Assembly: GCF_042453785.1 (NCBI RefSeq)
Contig: NC_091670.1
Coordinates: 37,769,501-37,833,500, forward strand
DNA: 64,000 nucleotides
Direction of reading: 5' to 3'
Source: Malus domestica
Taxonomy: Eukaryota; Streptophyta; Magnoliopsida; Rosales; Rosaceae
Position numbers and translations under genes: made by a program. This document shows positions 35,362-45,736 of the stretch, piece after piece; within the stretch, counting starts at the first letter, position 1, and the number at the start of each line of letters is the position of its first letter. The notes under the pieces are model-generated. The model had not been told where the DNA came from. It did no database searches and saw only the letters and a program-made list of their open reading frames with translations.

Positions 35362-37038
35362 TCAGAACAGGAACAAGCATGACAAAGCAGTGATAGAAAC
35401 GATGGCTAAGGTAGCAATAATTGAACCTCGGTCAAATGATCTTTCCAAGCTTCCTATTCGTGAGAAGTGCTGGAAAGCCAAATATGCTGCAATGACCAGT
35501 GAAATAATAGCACCTTCTTGTCTTCCCCTGCCAATGGAACAAATTGAAAAATAAGAACCGAGAAAATCACAGATAGTTGGGCAAAGTTGGTCTTAAACAA
35601 TGCATTTGCACACCTGAGTTTTAGAACTTGGTAAGGAGCCACAATCACGAGGAGGAATGCTGTCAATGGCAACTCAAGTTCTCCTGAGAAAGAACAAAAT
35701 AAGACCATATATAATATTAATTGACAGAGGATAATTGAAATGGCAACTGCACCACTATATTAACACACCTCAATTTCAAATAAGTAGAAAACAGAACCAA
35801 GACTTAGAGAAGAGCAAAGTAGCAAATCAACACATTTAATTTCACATTTTCTTTTATACCTACGATCTGGACATGGTTCAAAAACTTACAAAGTCAGTAT
35901 ACTGAAAATAAGGGCATCTTCAAATACTATAATAGCGATCAAAGACGGGTATATTACAATAAACGGGTTGTTCCCCCTAATGGAATAAAACCAATATAGT
36001 TAACTAACCATACCAAAATTATAAACTATTATTCGAGAAACCCAGATAACTCTGCCAATTTAGATTTGTGTGAGAAAACCAGATAACACTCCCCGTTTAG
36101 CATTGTCAAGCCTACACTCAAACCAAGGAATCAGAGTTTAGCAGAGAACCTACCAGGAATAAAGAAGAAGAGACGAACAAGAAGGGCTAGGAAGGCAGCC
36201 CAGATACCATATTCACCCCTGCAAGCCAAACTCATGAATGTCAGCCAACTTATACATTTAACCTTAGACCGCAAACGTTCCCCACAGGATATCAAACTTT
36301 CTAGCAATAAAACACAGCAAACAGAACGAAGACAATAACCCAATTTCTTGAAATGCTTACTTAATCCATGAGACAACGGTAGCTGGCGCTTGTAGGAGAA
36401 ATAAGGGAACAAGAAATGATTTCTGAACAGCAGTCCCTTTTGCAAGCAACAAAACCCTGGAAATGTGAGAAATTTGAATACCCATTAAAGCATCAATCCA
36501 TCTCGCTCAACATCTCAATACCGAAAGTAGAAAACTTTCATGGAACCTCGAAAGATAAATTGGAAAAACACCCCACAACTTTATTTTTTTTATACAAAAA
36601 CACTTCAAGGGCTCGATTGGATTAAAAAAAATTATAAAAAGACCTTATCAAGTGAGAGAGAAAGAGAATTACGCAGAAGAAATGGTGGAGATCCACTGGA
36701 GGCTGTTGACAGAGAGAGGTGCAGCGTAACACATCGCACCCGATCCCCTCCTCTTACCCTTCATCGCCATGAATTCCTTCTTTCCGCCAATCGAAACTCT
36801 GCCCAAAAACCAGAAACGACGGGGTTGTATGCAGAGCTCGATTGATATCTGACGCTTTGAGAGTGAAATTACGAAATTACCTGAGAGGGTTGCGGTGGAG
36901 TGATCTCAGAAGAAGACAAGAGAGCTTGGCCGGCCTCGGTTGAAAGGCGGAGAATTTGGAGGTGGTAGTGCTCCTGCTGCTGACGCCGTAGAGAGAGAAT
37001 TTCCGTTGTGACGTGGAGGAGAGTGAGAGAGTCGCCAT
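35362..37038 (-). CDS. COR413IM: Cold-regulated 413 inner membrane protein, chloroplastic
   Basis: Six exons: 37038-36881, 36798-36673, 36456-36361, 36218-36154, 35683-35614, 35527-35362; 226 residues, close to Arabidopsis COR413IM1. Residues 1-60 are Ser/Arg-rich, fitting a chloroplast transit peptide (MATLSLSSTSQRKFSLYG). Family blocks follow in order: CYAAPLSVNSLQWISTISSA, VLLLAKGTAVQKSFLVPLF, SWIKGEYGIWAAFLALLVRL, GELELPLTAFLLVIVAPYQV and RQEGAIISLVIAAYLAFQHF. Several membrane segments are evident. The family accumulates in the chloroplast inner envelope in the cold and is linked to freezing tolerance (established for Arabidopsis). All junctions are GT-AG and in phase. Confidence 0.9.
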
Positions 37039-37269
37039 TTTTGTAATTTCTGCTTTCTGCTTTTCTCTTTTTTCTGCTTTTTTCTGCTTTCTTGTTTCTG
37101 CTTTTATGGCTTCGAGTTCGAGGACACAGTGAGACGAACGCGGAACGCGAGAGTGTAGTTCACTATTTCGCGGCAAATAGTTTGGATCCATGACCACCGT
37201 CCACGTGCGGGGTTTGCGATTCGAGGTCACGTTATTGGGATTTCTTGCGGTGGTTCACGAGTTGGTTTT

Positions 37270-37700
37270 GACCATAAAATATCGATGATATCGGAAATAT
37301 CGATAGTTTAAAAACACGAAAATTTCGATAGAAATATCGGGATATTATCGATATCGATAAAAATTGAATAAAAACCACGGAAATTGTAAGAAAAACTTGG
37401 AAATTTTTATTGAAACCTTGCAGGATGTTTATTTAGTCAATTATCTATTAGTTTATCACAAAAAATTGGAAGGAAATGCATTGCATAATAGATATAACTA
37501 ATTTAAGTTGATTATATAGTGAGCTGGCAAATATTGTGAGTGTATAAAATATGTAGTAATTAATGAAAAAAGTTTAAACACACCATAATCATTTATATAT
37601 AATGAATTAGTACAATATTTTACACTTTATACATTGCATGGTAAGATACATGAGTGACTTAGCAAGGTCTAAAATATCGATGATATCGGAAATATCGGTT
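37270..37700. repeat. Older dispersed repeat split by the LTR element
   Basis: Contains two near-identical stretches of AAAATATCGATGATATCGGA type (37276 and 37671). The continuation of the second copy, TTTCGATAGAAATATCGGGA, lies on the other side of the LTR element at 45130-45165. The LTR element therefore landed inside this repeat. Its family was not recognised. Confidence 0.6.
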
Positions 37701-38084
37701 GTTTATACCATATTTAGGGCCTCCGTATTTAGACCTTGTATAAATACTCGGAGGACTCAAATGTAATTGTGCAATAAGTGAATGGGCAAATATGTAATAA
37801 GTGAAGAGCCTTTATTCTATAAAAGGGACTCCTCACTCTCTTCATGGGGAGAGCCAATTTGAGGCAAAGGTTGAGGCTAAGAGAGGGCAAAACATCAAGG
37901 CTAACACAAGGCTAGAGAGAGATCCATCAAAATATGCCTTTGGCCCCCATAAATATAATACAATCAGTGTGGACGTAGCCCAAACTTTGGGGTGAACCAC
38001 AATACATCTTGTGTCGTTTACATTACTTGCAGATTCACGGTCGGATTTACGTTGTTCCAAGACCTCCGGTTTTGTGCATCAACA
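37701..38084 (+). repeat. 5' LTR of the LARD-like element
   Basis: 384 bp, TG...CA ends. It contains a TATA-like TTCTATAAAAGGGACTCCTC stretch near 37813 that should mark its promoter. Confidence 0.88.
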
Positions 38085-38361
38085 TTTGGCGCCATATGTG
38101 GGAAACGACACAAAAAGCTATGTCGGTTCTCTATCAATTTCTCACCTCTGCCGTGAATCTGCAAAATCTGCAAAAATCCAACAACCCAAAGCTTTCCCAG
38201 AAAAACCCAAGATCCAAAGCCAAACCCAGGAGACAATCAAAACTCTTTCATCCTTTCTCTCACTCTAATATCCTCTTACAGACAAGTCACAAAAAATCAA
38301 ACTCTCTCACTTCCATGACTAAACCCGAGAAATCACATTTGGGTCCAAAAAACCCAAACCG

Positions 38362-38470
38362 ATGGCTTTGCGGAGCGGCTTTCCGTTGCTGTTCCAGCAG
38401 TACAAGGCGCTGCTAAAGAAGAACCTCCTGATCTCGTAGCGGAGCAAAAGAGCCTCCTTTATCAGATTTA
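38362..38470 (+). pseudogene. Captured fragment of an ABC transporter A-family gene
   Basis: Reads MALRSGFPLLFQQYKALLKK followed by NLLIS, matching the N-terminus of plant ABCA proteins (ABCA2/ABCA7-type, MALxxGFPLLFQQYKALxKK). Preceding sequence looks like the 5' leader of such a gene. Only the first exon or so is present, inside the LTR element, so this is a transduplicated fragment and not a gene. Confidence 0.7.
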
Positions 38471-39258
38471 CCTTTTTTTCCCCTCTCAAGCTTTCAATCC
38501 TTCATAAAAAATATAGGTTCCTCATCTTTCCAGCTCCGCTCGTTATTAGGTTCCAAGACCCTTTTTTTTTATACAGTGCTCCGGCAAGCCCAATGCACTT
38601 CGCGTTGACCACAAAGTCGAACTCTTCTTCATTTGAGAAGAATGATGGGAACGGCAACGGCTCTGTTTCCATGGATTTTTTAGTTCGAGTCCTCTGCGCG
38701 GTTTGGGTCAAGTAGGTCCGGCCCGATGAGCTCGACCGATAAGTCGCTCTTGAATGGGAAAATCAGACCGTAAAGCTCTCAACCCACCTGGAAAAGCCCC
38801 AGACGTTGGCTTCGTTACTGATCTCGAATCAAAACTGGGCAAGACGAAACGGGTCGGGTGGGGTTCGAACCTATGAGAGGCAGAGACTTAATGTTCCGCG
38901 ACAAGTCCCTGCGGCGGAGGACGAGATCTTTGTCCCCTCTAAGAAATGAGCCATTCGAGTGGGGGACAGAACGACGTGATTATTGAAGCTGATGAGAAAG
39001 ACTGCAACTTTGCTGAAGTCCGAAAGGGGTTACGAAAAACGGGAAAGAATACGAAGAGGGAGTGGAAGAAAGCAGCACCACCACTACTACTCCTTCGGTT
39101 TCAGCTTCGTCATCACAGTCATCGTCGGTGCAGAGGAACTCAAAAAGTTGGGTTCTTGATTCAAATCTCTGGATTCCAGAGCAACCCATTTCTCCAATCT
39201 GTCTAGTTCTTCAGAAATTTGAACAATTTCAATAAGGGTTCTTTCGAGCAGAAAAGAT

Positions 39259-39425
39259 GATGATGATGACAATGGAAGGGATGATGGATAAGGGTGTGTT
39301 GGAGGATATAATCAAGAGGTTGTTGGAAGGCAAATGAGGGAAGCAAGTGCAGCTATCGGAGGCGGAGATCCGGCAGCTCTGCGTCAACGCCCGCCAAATC
39401 TTCCTCGCTCAGCCTAATCTTTTGG
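39259..39425 (+). pseudogene. Captured fragment of a PP1 (TOPP) phosphatase gene
   Basis: Reads DKGVLEDIIKRLLEGK and then [20 protein letters not shown] with FLAQPNLLE, the conserved N-terminus of plant type-1 protein phosphatase catalytic subunits. The similarity stops at the usual first exon boundary (after NLLE), consistent with capture of genomic DNA or a truncated transcript. The catalytic metal-binding part is absent. Confidence 0.8.
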
Positions 39426-40127
39426 AAGGAAAAAGCTCCAAACCTTCAAACCCTTCTTCTAGGGCAAAAGATCCAATCATCCGTGCGTATTGTTCAAGAT
39501 ATATGGATTTGATGACCACTCATTGGCAATAAGAAACATGTCGGGATATTATATGGAGAAGGCAACGAAGCGGTATGGGTTTTCCTACGAACTGAAAGTA
39601 GAGCTTTCTTGCAATTAGGGGTGGGTTCAAATAACTGAAAACCGAAAAAAACCAAAAACCAAACCGAACCGAGGCCGAAAAAAACCGAACCGAAAAAAAA
39701 ACCGAACCGAAACTGCCAAACTGAACTGAACCGAACCTAGCTGGTTCGGTTTCGGTTTTTAAGGTTCGGAAACCAAACCAAACCGAACCGAACCGAACAG
39801 ATATATATATTTAATTTTTTTTTCAATATTATAAATAATTTAGTGATACAATCATACCAAGACATAACCAGGTACCAAGTTGGTTTGCTTGAAACTCTTC
39901 AAGTCCCTGCGCATGGGTTCGAATCCTCATGCCTCCAGGGTTTCAAAAAAGTTTTTTAATTTTTTTGAGCAATCAACAAACCTTTTAAGTTTTAACCCTA
40001 GCCGCACCTTTTATTTTTTTCATTCCTCTCTTCTCTCTCTCATTCCCTGCCTCCAGTCCAGTGTAACCTAGCCCAGTAACCTTCTCGCGCAGCCGACCTT
40101 ATCTCTCTCACTCTCTCTGTCTCTCTG

Positions 40128-40402
40128 TGAAGAGCTTCATCGAAGCCAAGCGCAAGGAACGCGAGGCTCGCGAGAAGGACGAGTAGTACTGGTGCGAGGT
40201 GAAGGGCAGCAAATCCCCCGTGGCCAATAAGCGCGAGGAAGGATTTGGGGGTCACCGACTCCCTGGGATGGCTGCAACGAGAATGCTTCATCAGCAAATC
40301 CCCCGCGGCCAAGAAGCGCGAGGAAGAAGCCGAGAAGCTGGCGGAGGCTGCCACGCGGAAGTCCGAGGCCCGCCGATTGGCGGATCTGGAGGAGAAGGAT
40401 CT
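40128..40402 (+). pseudogene. Captured CCDC124-like coiled-coil gene fragment
   Basis: Frames read KSFIEAKRKEREAREKDE and SPAAKKREEEAEKLAEAATR with KSEARRLADLEEKDL, matching the charged helix of plant CCDC124 homologues (KERETREKEDQYW...KKREEEAEKRAEAAARK). The piece contains a small internal duplication around CAGCAAATCCCCCG (40209 and 40291) and changes frame, so it does not encode the protein. Confidence 0.65.
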
Positions 40403-41389
40403 CCATATCCTCTCTCTTCTCTCTCTCGCTCTTCTTCCGCATAAGATCTCTCTCGCTCTCTCCGCCGTCGACCTCCCGCCTTACATTGACTGAGGTAATA
40501 TTCATCTGCTCTGCTCATTTGGTATTTCGTCGAGCTCCTTGGTTTTGCTCAATTGGGTTGTTTTCGATTTTATTTGTTTATGGATATTTTTCGATATTGT
40601 TTTTGCATGATTCGATTTGGGTTCTGTGTGTTGCGGTGTTTGATTCAGAAAGGTTGCTCATTTACTTGTGATGCTGTTTGGGTGTGCTGGAATGTGTAGA
40701 TCTTTGTAGTTTCTCACTGCTTGCTGTAAATCTGATTGGAATCGGTTTTTAATTGCGAATTTGGATCTTATGATTTGAGATTTGCATTCTGTGGGTTGTA
40801 GAAATGGGATTGTTTAGCTGAATTTTGAAGAAATCATCTTTCATTTGCTTTAAAAACTGTGGATCTGCAAAAATTGTAATGAGTTTTTCGTCGATTAAAC
40901 TTATAGATCTTGCGTTTACCTATCTCACACTTAGCTACAATTCTCTGTTTTAGTTTCATGAATCAGTATTAGGTTTTGACTTTTGGGCCTATTGTTCGAT
41001 ATGGTTGTCGGTAGGAGACGCACTGATGGCTAGGCCCTTGTTTCCGTGGTTAATCTTTGCGTTCATTTATGTTTTTCCTTCACCATGGATCACCAATTTG
41101 TCTCCTAGATTTGGATATCATACTGCACTCTGAATGGGATATATAACACCTGTGAGTACATCGAATACATTGTTACAATGAATGTCATAATAGTGTACTT
41201 TTAGTCTTTTACTATCATGAATGTTTGGCACGGACGGGAACTACTTTAGTTTCCCACACATTTAGTAAAAATTTTGTAGTATGTTAGCTACACTAAATGC
41301 TTATCCCAGCATATAATTTGATTTAGCGATTGACATCAAATTTATATTGGAATGCTCCATTGACACCTTTCCGTGTTTGAAATTTATAG

Positions 41390-41644
41390 ATCCAAGATGT
41401 GGAAGGGGTAGAACTATGTGGAACCCTGAAAAATGTTGTGGCCATAGCAGCAGGTTTTGTGGATGGGTTGGAGATGGGAAATAACACAAAGGTAAGCTCA
41501 AAAATTTTGGTAAAAGTTGAACCCACATCTCATCTGCTTTTTCTATGTCATTGTGACTGCTTATTTTGAATGACCAGGCTGCAATTATGAGAATCGGTCT
41601 AAGAGAGATGAAGGCATTTTCCAAGATGTTATTTTCATCAATCG
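41390..41644 (+). pseudogene. Captured NAD-dependent glycerol-3-phosphate dehydrogenase fragment with intron
   Basis: Exon 41390-41491 reads [20 protein letters not shown] then [13 protein letters not shown]. After a GT-AG intron (41492-41577), exon 41578-41644 reads AAIMRIGLREMKAFSKMLFS. Both match cytosolic plant GPDH, including the catalytic-region Lys of GTLKN. The retained intron shows capture of genomic DNA, not of a transcript. The remaining exons are absent. Confidence 0.85.
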
Positions 41645-43194
41645 GTATTGTTTTCTTCGCTAGTAACTATGTACTATAGTTGCTGGAAATTTCAATTATG
41701 CCAAGTATGTGTGCCAAAAATATAATCTGAAATTTCAATTATGCCAAGTATGTGTGCCAATTATGTCATGTTCTTATTTTTATTTTTATTTGTATGTAGA
41801 AATGGCAAGGGGAAGCTCAAAGAAAGGTGCTATGTTGCCTCCTAGGCCGCCTATGCGTTGAGCTTGAGCTTGAAGACTTGGAAGATTTTATTTGTGCAAG
41901 ACATGAAGTGATGAAACCTTGAAGGTTTATTTGACTTGTGTGATGTTTAAATTTGGACTTTTTGAAGACTTAAACTTTGATGTTTAATTTGGACTTTTTG
42001 AAGACTTAAACTTGATTGATGATTGATTCTATTTATAGTTGGACTTTAAGTTTTATGAGACTTTTAGTTTTATGAGACTTTATACGTAGAGATGGAAACA
42101 TGTCATATTTTCTATTCCTATATTATGTTGTGCTTGTTTTGCATTTTTTGGAGGAAAAAAAAAAAAAACCGAAAAAAAACCGAAACCGAACCGAAAAAAC
42201 CGAACCGAAAAAAAAACCGAACTGAAAAAAACCGAAAAAAATTTGGGCCGAACCGAAATTTCGGTTTGGTTTCGGTTTTGGCAAAAAACCGAACCGATAA
42301 GAACCGAACCCAGCCCTACTTGCAATGGTGGGCTCATGAAATACCGACAGAGCATCAACTTTGCAGCACCAACAAAGCATCAACTTTGCAGCACCGACAA
42401 AGCATCAACGACATCAACTTTGCTTGTTAGACACTATCCCACTATCTGCCAGCCCACAATCCCACTCTCCAAACCACAGAAGATAAGTCTTCTTTTATTA
42501 CAAGATGATGGCCACATTTTCTTAAAGCAAGATAGTTTTAATAATTTTTATTATTATACTTATTCTTCAAATATTAGTGTGGAAGTGGGCCTCCCGTGGA
42601 AACCAATGGTGAAACCTGAAGAAGCCAGGTTTTCAGCCTGCCTTTCCCATACCCATGATAATGGATGTACTAGACGGGACAATCATTCGAGATGGGCAAT
42701 TTCTGGATTCCCATGACTCCTCTACTCTCTGCATTCCTATCTCTAACTTGTTTATCGCGCAGGTATGGGTACGTTAAAGGTGCCAGCTTTAGCTTGTTCC
42801 CATGCCTGACCCAAAAAAACCAGTGGATGGGTTCATTACTCAGGATTCCACTTATTCTGCCTTACCATAAAGGAAGAGGAAAAAGAAAAAGGGCAGCACT
42901 GTTAGAAAAGTGGAGGTGTGATGATGGGTCATCTGTGATGTATCTTTAAAAGCACAAAGAGAGTGGACAACACGAAAGAAGAGAAAGTGGAGAAAGCGAG
43001 GATATGCATGCATACGCGGGCACCGCAGACATTATTTTTATTTTTTGCTGGTATATGTACTGTTATCACCATCGGTATCTCCGGTATCATACCCAGTCAA
43101 AAAAAAAAAAAAAAAAAAAAACGCAAAGCCCAAAATAAATGGGCTGACATGTTGTGGAGTGCGAAGGCCCATAAGCCCAAAATAGCTCCAACCA

Positions 43195-43540
43195 GGTCAT
43201 CAAAAGTGCGCCCAGTACTTCATAATTATTCGGCAACCCGCCGCTATTACCACCAACCAAGTGACCAAAAGTACGCCCAGTACTCCACAATTATTCGACA
43301 ACCCACCGCTATTACCACAAACCAGGTGACCAAAAGTACGCCTAGTACTCCAAAATTATTCGGCAACCCGCCGCTATTACCACCAACTAGGTGATCAAAA
43401 GTACGCATCGTACTTCACAATTATTCGGCAACCTGCCGCTATTGCCACCAACCAGGTGATGAGATGTATAACCCGTACTCTAATTTGGCAACTAGCCATT
43501 CATGCCACCAACCAGGTGATCAAAAGTACGTCCAATACTT
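43195..43540 (+). repeat. Tandem array, unit about 63 bp
   Basis: Five to six diverged copies of a unit with landmarks CCAAAAGTACGCCCAGTACT, AATTATTCGGCAACC and CGCTATTACCACCAACCAGG. It lies in the internal 3' part of the LARD-like element. Confidence 0.85.
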
Positions 43541-43890
43541 CATATTATACATGAGCATTACTCATATCAATCATACATAAACATTCATGAGCATCACTCA
43601 TATCAATTATACATAAACATTCATGAGCATCACTCATGTTAACATCCATGAGCATCACTCATGTCAATTAAACATTCATGAGCATCACTCATGTCAATCA
43701 AACGTTTACGAGCATCACACATGTCAATCAACTTCAAAAGCTTCATTTACAAAAGCTCTAACTTCAAAAGCTTCATTTATAGAGCTACAGCTTCAAATGC
43801 TTCATTTACAAAAGCTCTAGCTTTAAAAACTTCATTTACAGAGCTCCAGCTTCAAAGCTTCACTTGCAAAGCTTCACCTACAAAGCTTCA
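43541..43890 (+). repeat. Two further short-unit tandem arrays
   Basis: First (43545-43735) repeats a unit of roughly 28 bp around CATGAGCATCACTCATGTCA. Second (43736-43890) repeats a unit of roughly 30 bp around ACTTCAAAAGCTTCATTTAC. They give spurious open frames. Confidence 0.8.
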
Positions 43891-44060
43891 GTGCAGGGTA
43901 TACAAATATCGCCTCCGAACAACCGCCACTTTGGCCCATACATGGATTCAATTTGAAGTCTCCAGCCAACAGACTCTATGACCGAATACTTGGGGGACTA
44001 CATTATGTACCATATATTGGGCCTCAACTGGACCTCATGAAAAATACTTGGGGGACTTAG

Positions 44061-44553
44061 CCCATTACTTATGTATTGAGGAACGAACCCTTATTCTATA
44101 AAAGGGACTCCCTCACTTTCATTAGAGAGAGCACCACCCATTACTTATGTATTGAGGAACGAACCCTTATTCTATAAAAGGGACTCCCTCACTTTCATTA
44201 GAGAGAGCACCACCCACTATTTATGTATTGAAGAGCGAGCCCTTGTTTTATAAAAGGGACTCCCTCACCTGCACCGCCGCCAGCCGAGCAACCGCCTCGC
44301 CACATGCATCACCTTTAGTACCACACATTGGGCCTTTGCATTTGGGCCTCATGAAAGCATTTGGGGGACTTAGCCCATTATTCATGTATTGAGGAGAGAA
44401 CCCTTCTTCTATAAAAGGGACTCCCTCACCTTCATTAGAGAGCATCGCCGCCTACTAAGCAACCACCTTACCGCGAGCATCACCTCTAGCCCATTATTCA
44501 TATATTGAGGAGCGAGCCCTTATTCTATAAAAAGGACTCCCTCACCTCTAGCC
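44061..44553 (+). repeat. Five copies of a TATA-bearing, LTR-like promoter module
   Basis: Copies at about 44061, 44138, 44213, 44376 and 44489. Each has TGTATTGAGGA...GAACCCTTATT then TCTATAAAAGGGACTCCCTC, similar to the TATA region of the element's own LTR (TTCTATAAAAGGGACTCCTC at about 37813 and 44825). The first three are near-tandem with a 75-bp period. Confidence 0.8.
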
Positions 44554-44702
44554 GAACAGCCTCACCTCCATCACTTCATGTAGAGCATCGCCACATGTCA
44601 AGTACCAGTTCTAGACGACATCTAGTTACTTCGGCCCACACATGGACTGAATTTCAAGTCTCCAACCAAAAGACTCTCTTGACTGAAGACTTAGGGGACT
44701 AC

Positions 44703-45094
44703 TGTTTATACCATATTGCATATTTAGGGCCTCTATATTTAGACCTTGTATAAATACTCGGAGGACTCAAATGTAATTATGCAATAAGTGAATGGGCAAA
44801 TATGTAATAAGTGAGGAGCCCTTATTCTATAAAAGGGACTCCTCACTCTCTTCATGGGGAGAGCCAATTTGAGGCGAAGGTTGAGGCTAAGAGAGGGCAA
44901 AACATCAAGGCCAACATAAGGCTAGAGAGAGATCCATCAAAATAGGCCTTTGGCCCCCATAAATATAATACAATCAGTGTGGACGTAACCCAAACCTTGG
45001 GGTGAACCACGATACATCTTGTGTCATTTACATTACTTGTAGATTCACGGTCGGATTTACGTTGTTCCAAGACCTCCGGTTTTGTGCATCAACA
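44703..45094 (+). repeat. 3' LTR of the LARD-like element
   Basis: 392 bp, about 96% identical to 37701-38084 by eye. One 8-bp indel near the left end accounts for the length difference. Confidence 0.88.
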
Positions 45095-45198
45095 TCGGTA
45101 ATCCAAAAAAAATATCGGTAGTCCAAAAATACGGAAATTTCGATAGAAATATCGGGATATTATGGATATTTTAAACCATGGTTTTGGCTAATCTCATC

Positions 45199-45409
45199 GG
45201 ACAAGGATTGTCTGCTCTCTCTTTTTCCATGCCCTCCTGTTTTTTAGAATCACGGTTAAACCACGTCAATATTTTATATTAATTTTTTTATAAAAATAAT
45301 AAGACAAAAAATGAATAGTAATATAAAATGTTGACGTGGTTTAACCGTGATCACATAAACAGAGGGCATGGAAGGACATGGAAAAATAGAGGGCAGACAA
45401 TCCTTGTCC
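45199..45409. mobile_element. Mutator-type MITE with long inverted arms
   Basis: 211 bp flanked by the 9-bp direct repeat AATCTCATC (45190-45198, 45410-45418). Ends GGACAAGGATTGTCTGC and GCAGACAATCCTTGTCC are perfect complements; inner arms (ATCACGGTTAAACCACGTCA) continue the pairing to roughly 90 bp. A 9-bp duplication fits the Mutator superfamily. Confidence 0.85.
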
Positions 45410-45418
45410 AATCTCATC

Positions 45419-45736
45419 AAGGTTAATTTTGTTTGCAGTCAGGATCAGTTAGCTGACGTTCACACAAGATCTCTTTCCAAAAGTCGATTTCAGTTTCTTA
45501 AATCCAAGCTTCCTCTTGATTCCTCAGTTGATCCCAAACTCAGCTTGAGGGGGTGTATTGAGAGAGCTAAACCAGTCACAATTAAGTTACAACAGTAAAT
45601 AGTTAATTGTGGTATTTGTGTAATTAGGTGTAGAAGATAAGGGTACTAATGTAATGAGCCTCTGTGGCTATATATATTCTTGTGTACTGACAATTAAAGT
45701 TAATCAATGAAAATATCTCTTTCTACATTTTCTACA
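45419..45736 (+). mobile_element. Ty1/copia remnant: end of pol plus short LTR
   Basis: Fossil fragment. It reads VNFVCSQDQLADVHTRSLSK then SRFQFLKSKLPLDSS, the RNase H C-terminus of copia polyproteins. A purine run (TTGAGGGGG) then leads to an LTR starting TGTATTGAGAGAG at 45554 and ending near 45736. The rest of the element is missing here. The MITE at 45199 lies at its left edge. Confidence 0.8.

Larger units (their letters stand above)
39616..42318. mobile_element. Non-autonomous hAT element carrying host gene fragments
   Basis: 2,703 bp bounded by the 8-bp direct repeat CTTGCAAT (39608-39615, 42319-42326). Terminal inverted repeats are TAGGGGTGGGTTC on the left and GAACCCAGCCCTA on the right. 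Both subterminal regions are packed with CCGAACCGAA/TTCGGTTCGG words in both orientations, the binding-site-like repeats typical of hATs. There is no recognisable transposase. The interior has fragments of two host genes (CCDC124-like and NAD-GPDH), so it is a Pack-type hAT. It is inserted in the LARD-like element. Confidence 0.88.
37701..45094 (+). mobile_element. Non-autonomous LTR element (LARD-like) carrying host gene fragments
   Basis: A fossil element of 7.4 kb (4.7 kb without the nested hAT). Flanked by the 5-bp direct repeat TCGGT (37696-37700, 45095-45099). LTRs start TGTTTATACC and end GCATCAACA. A TTTGGCGCC primer-site-like sequence follows the 5' LTR and a purine-rich stretch (CTTAGGGGAC) precedes the 3' LTR. 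No gag, protease, reverse transcriptase or integrase is recognisable, so it must have moved with another element's enzymes. The interior holds fragments of host genes, a nested hAT, and tandem arrays. The LTRs differ by about 14 substitutions in 384 bp by eye (near 4%), suggesting insertion a few million years ago at usual plant rates (inference). Confidence 0.88.

Noticed and set aside
38640-39210. A third captured host gene inside the LTR element
   Set aside because: GC-richer and gene-like, with Ser-rich stretches, but I could not match it to a family, so it is only mentioned as a possibility.
39870-39940. tRNA gene (box B-like GGTTCGAATCC)
   Set aside because: No cloverleaf could be drawn; more likely a SINE-like or chance fragment in the hAT element.
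42092-42430. Lys/Asn-rich open frame
   Set aside because: Produced by the CCGAAC-type subterminal repeats of the hAT element.
43195-43890. CRISPR-like regular repeats
   Set aside because: Units are contiguous without unique spacers, and this is a plant genome inside an LTR element; they are tandem arrays.
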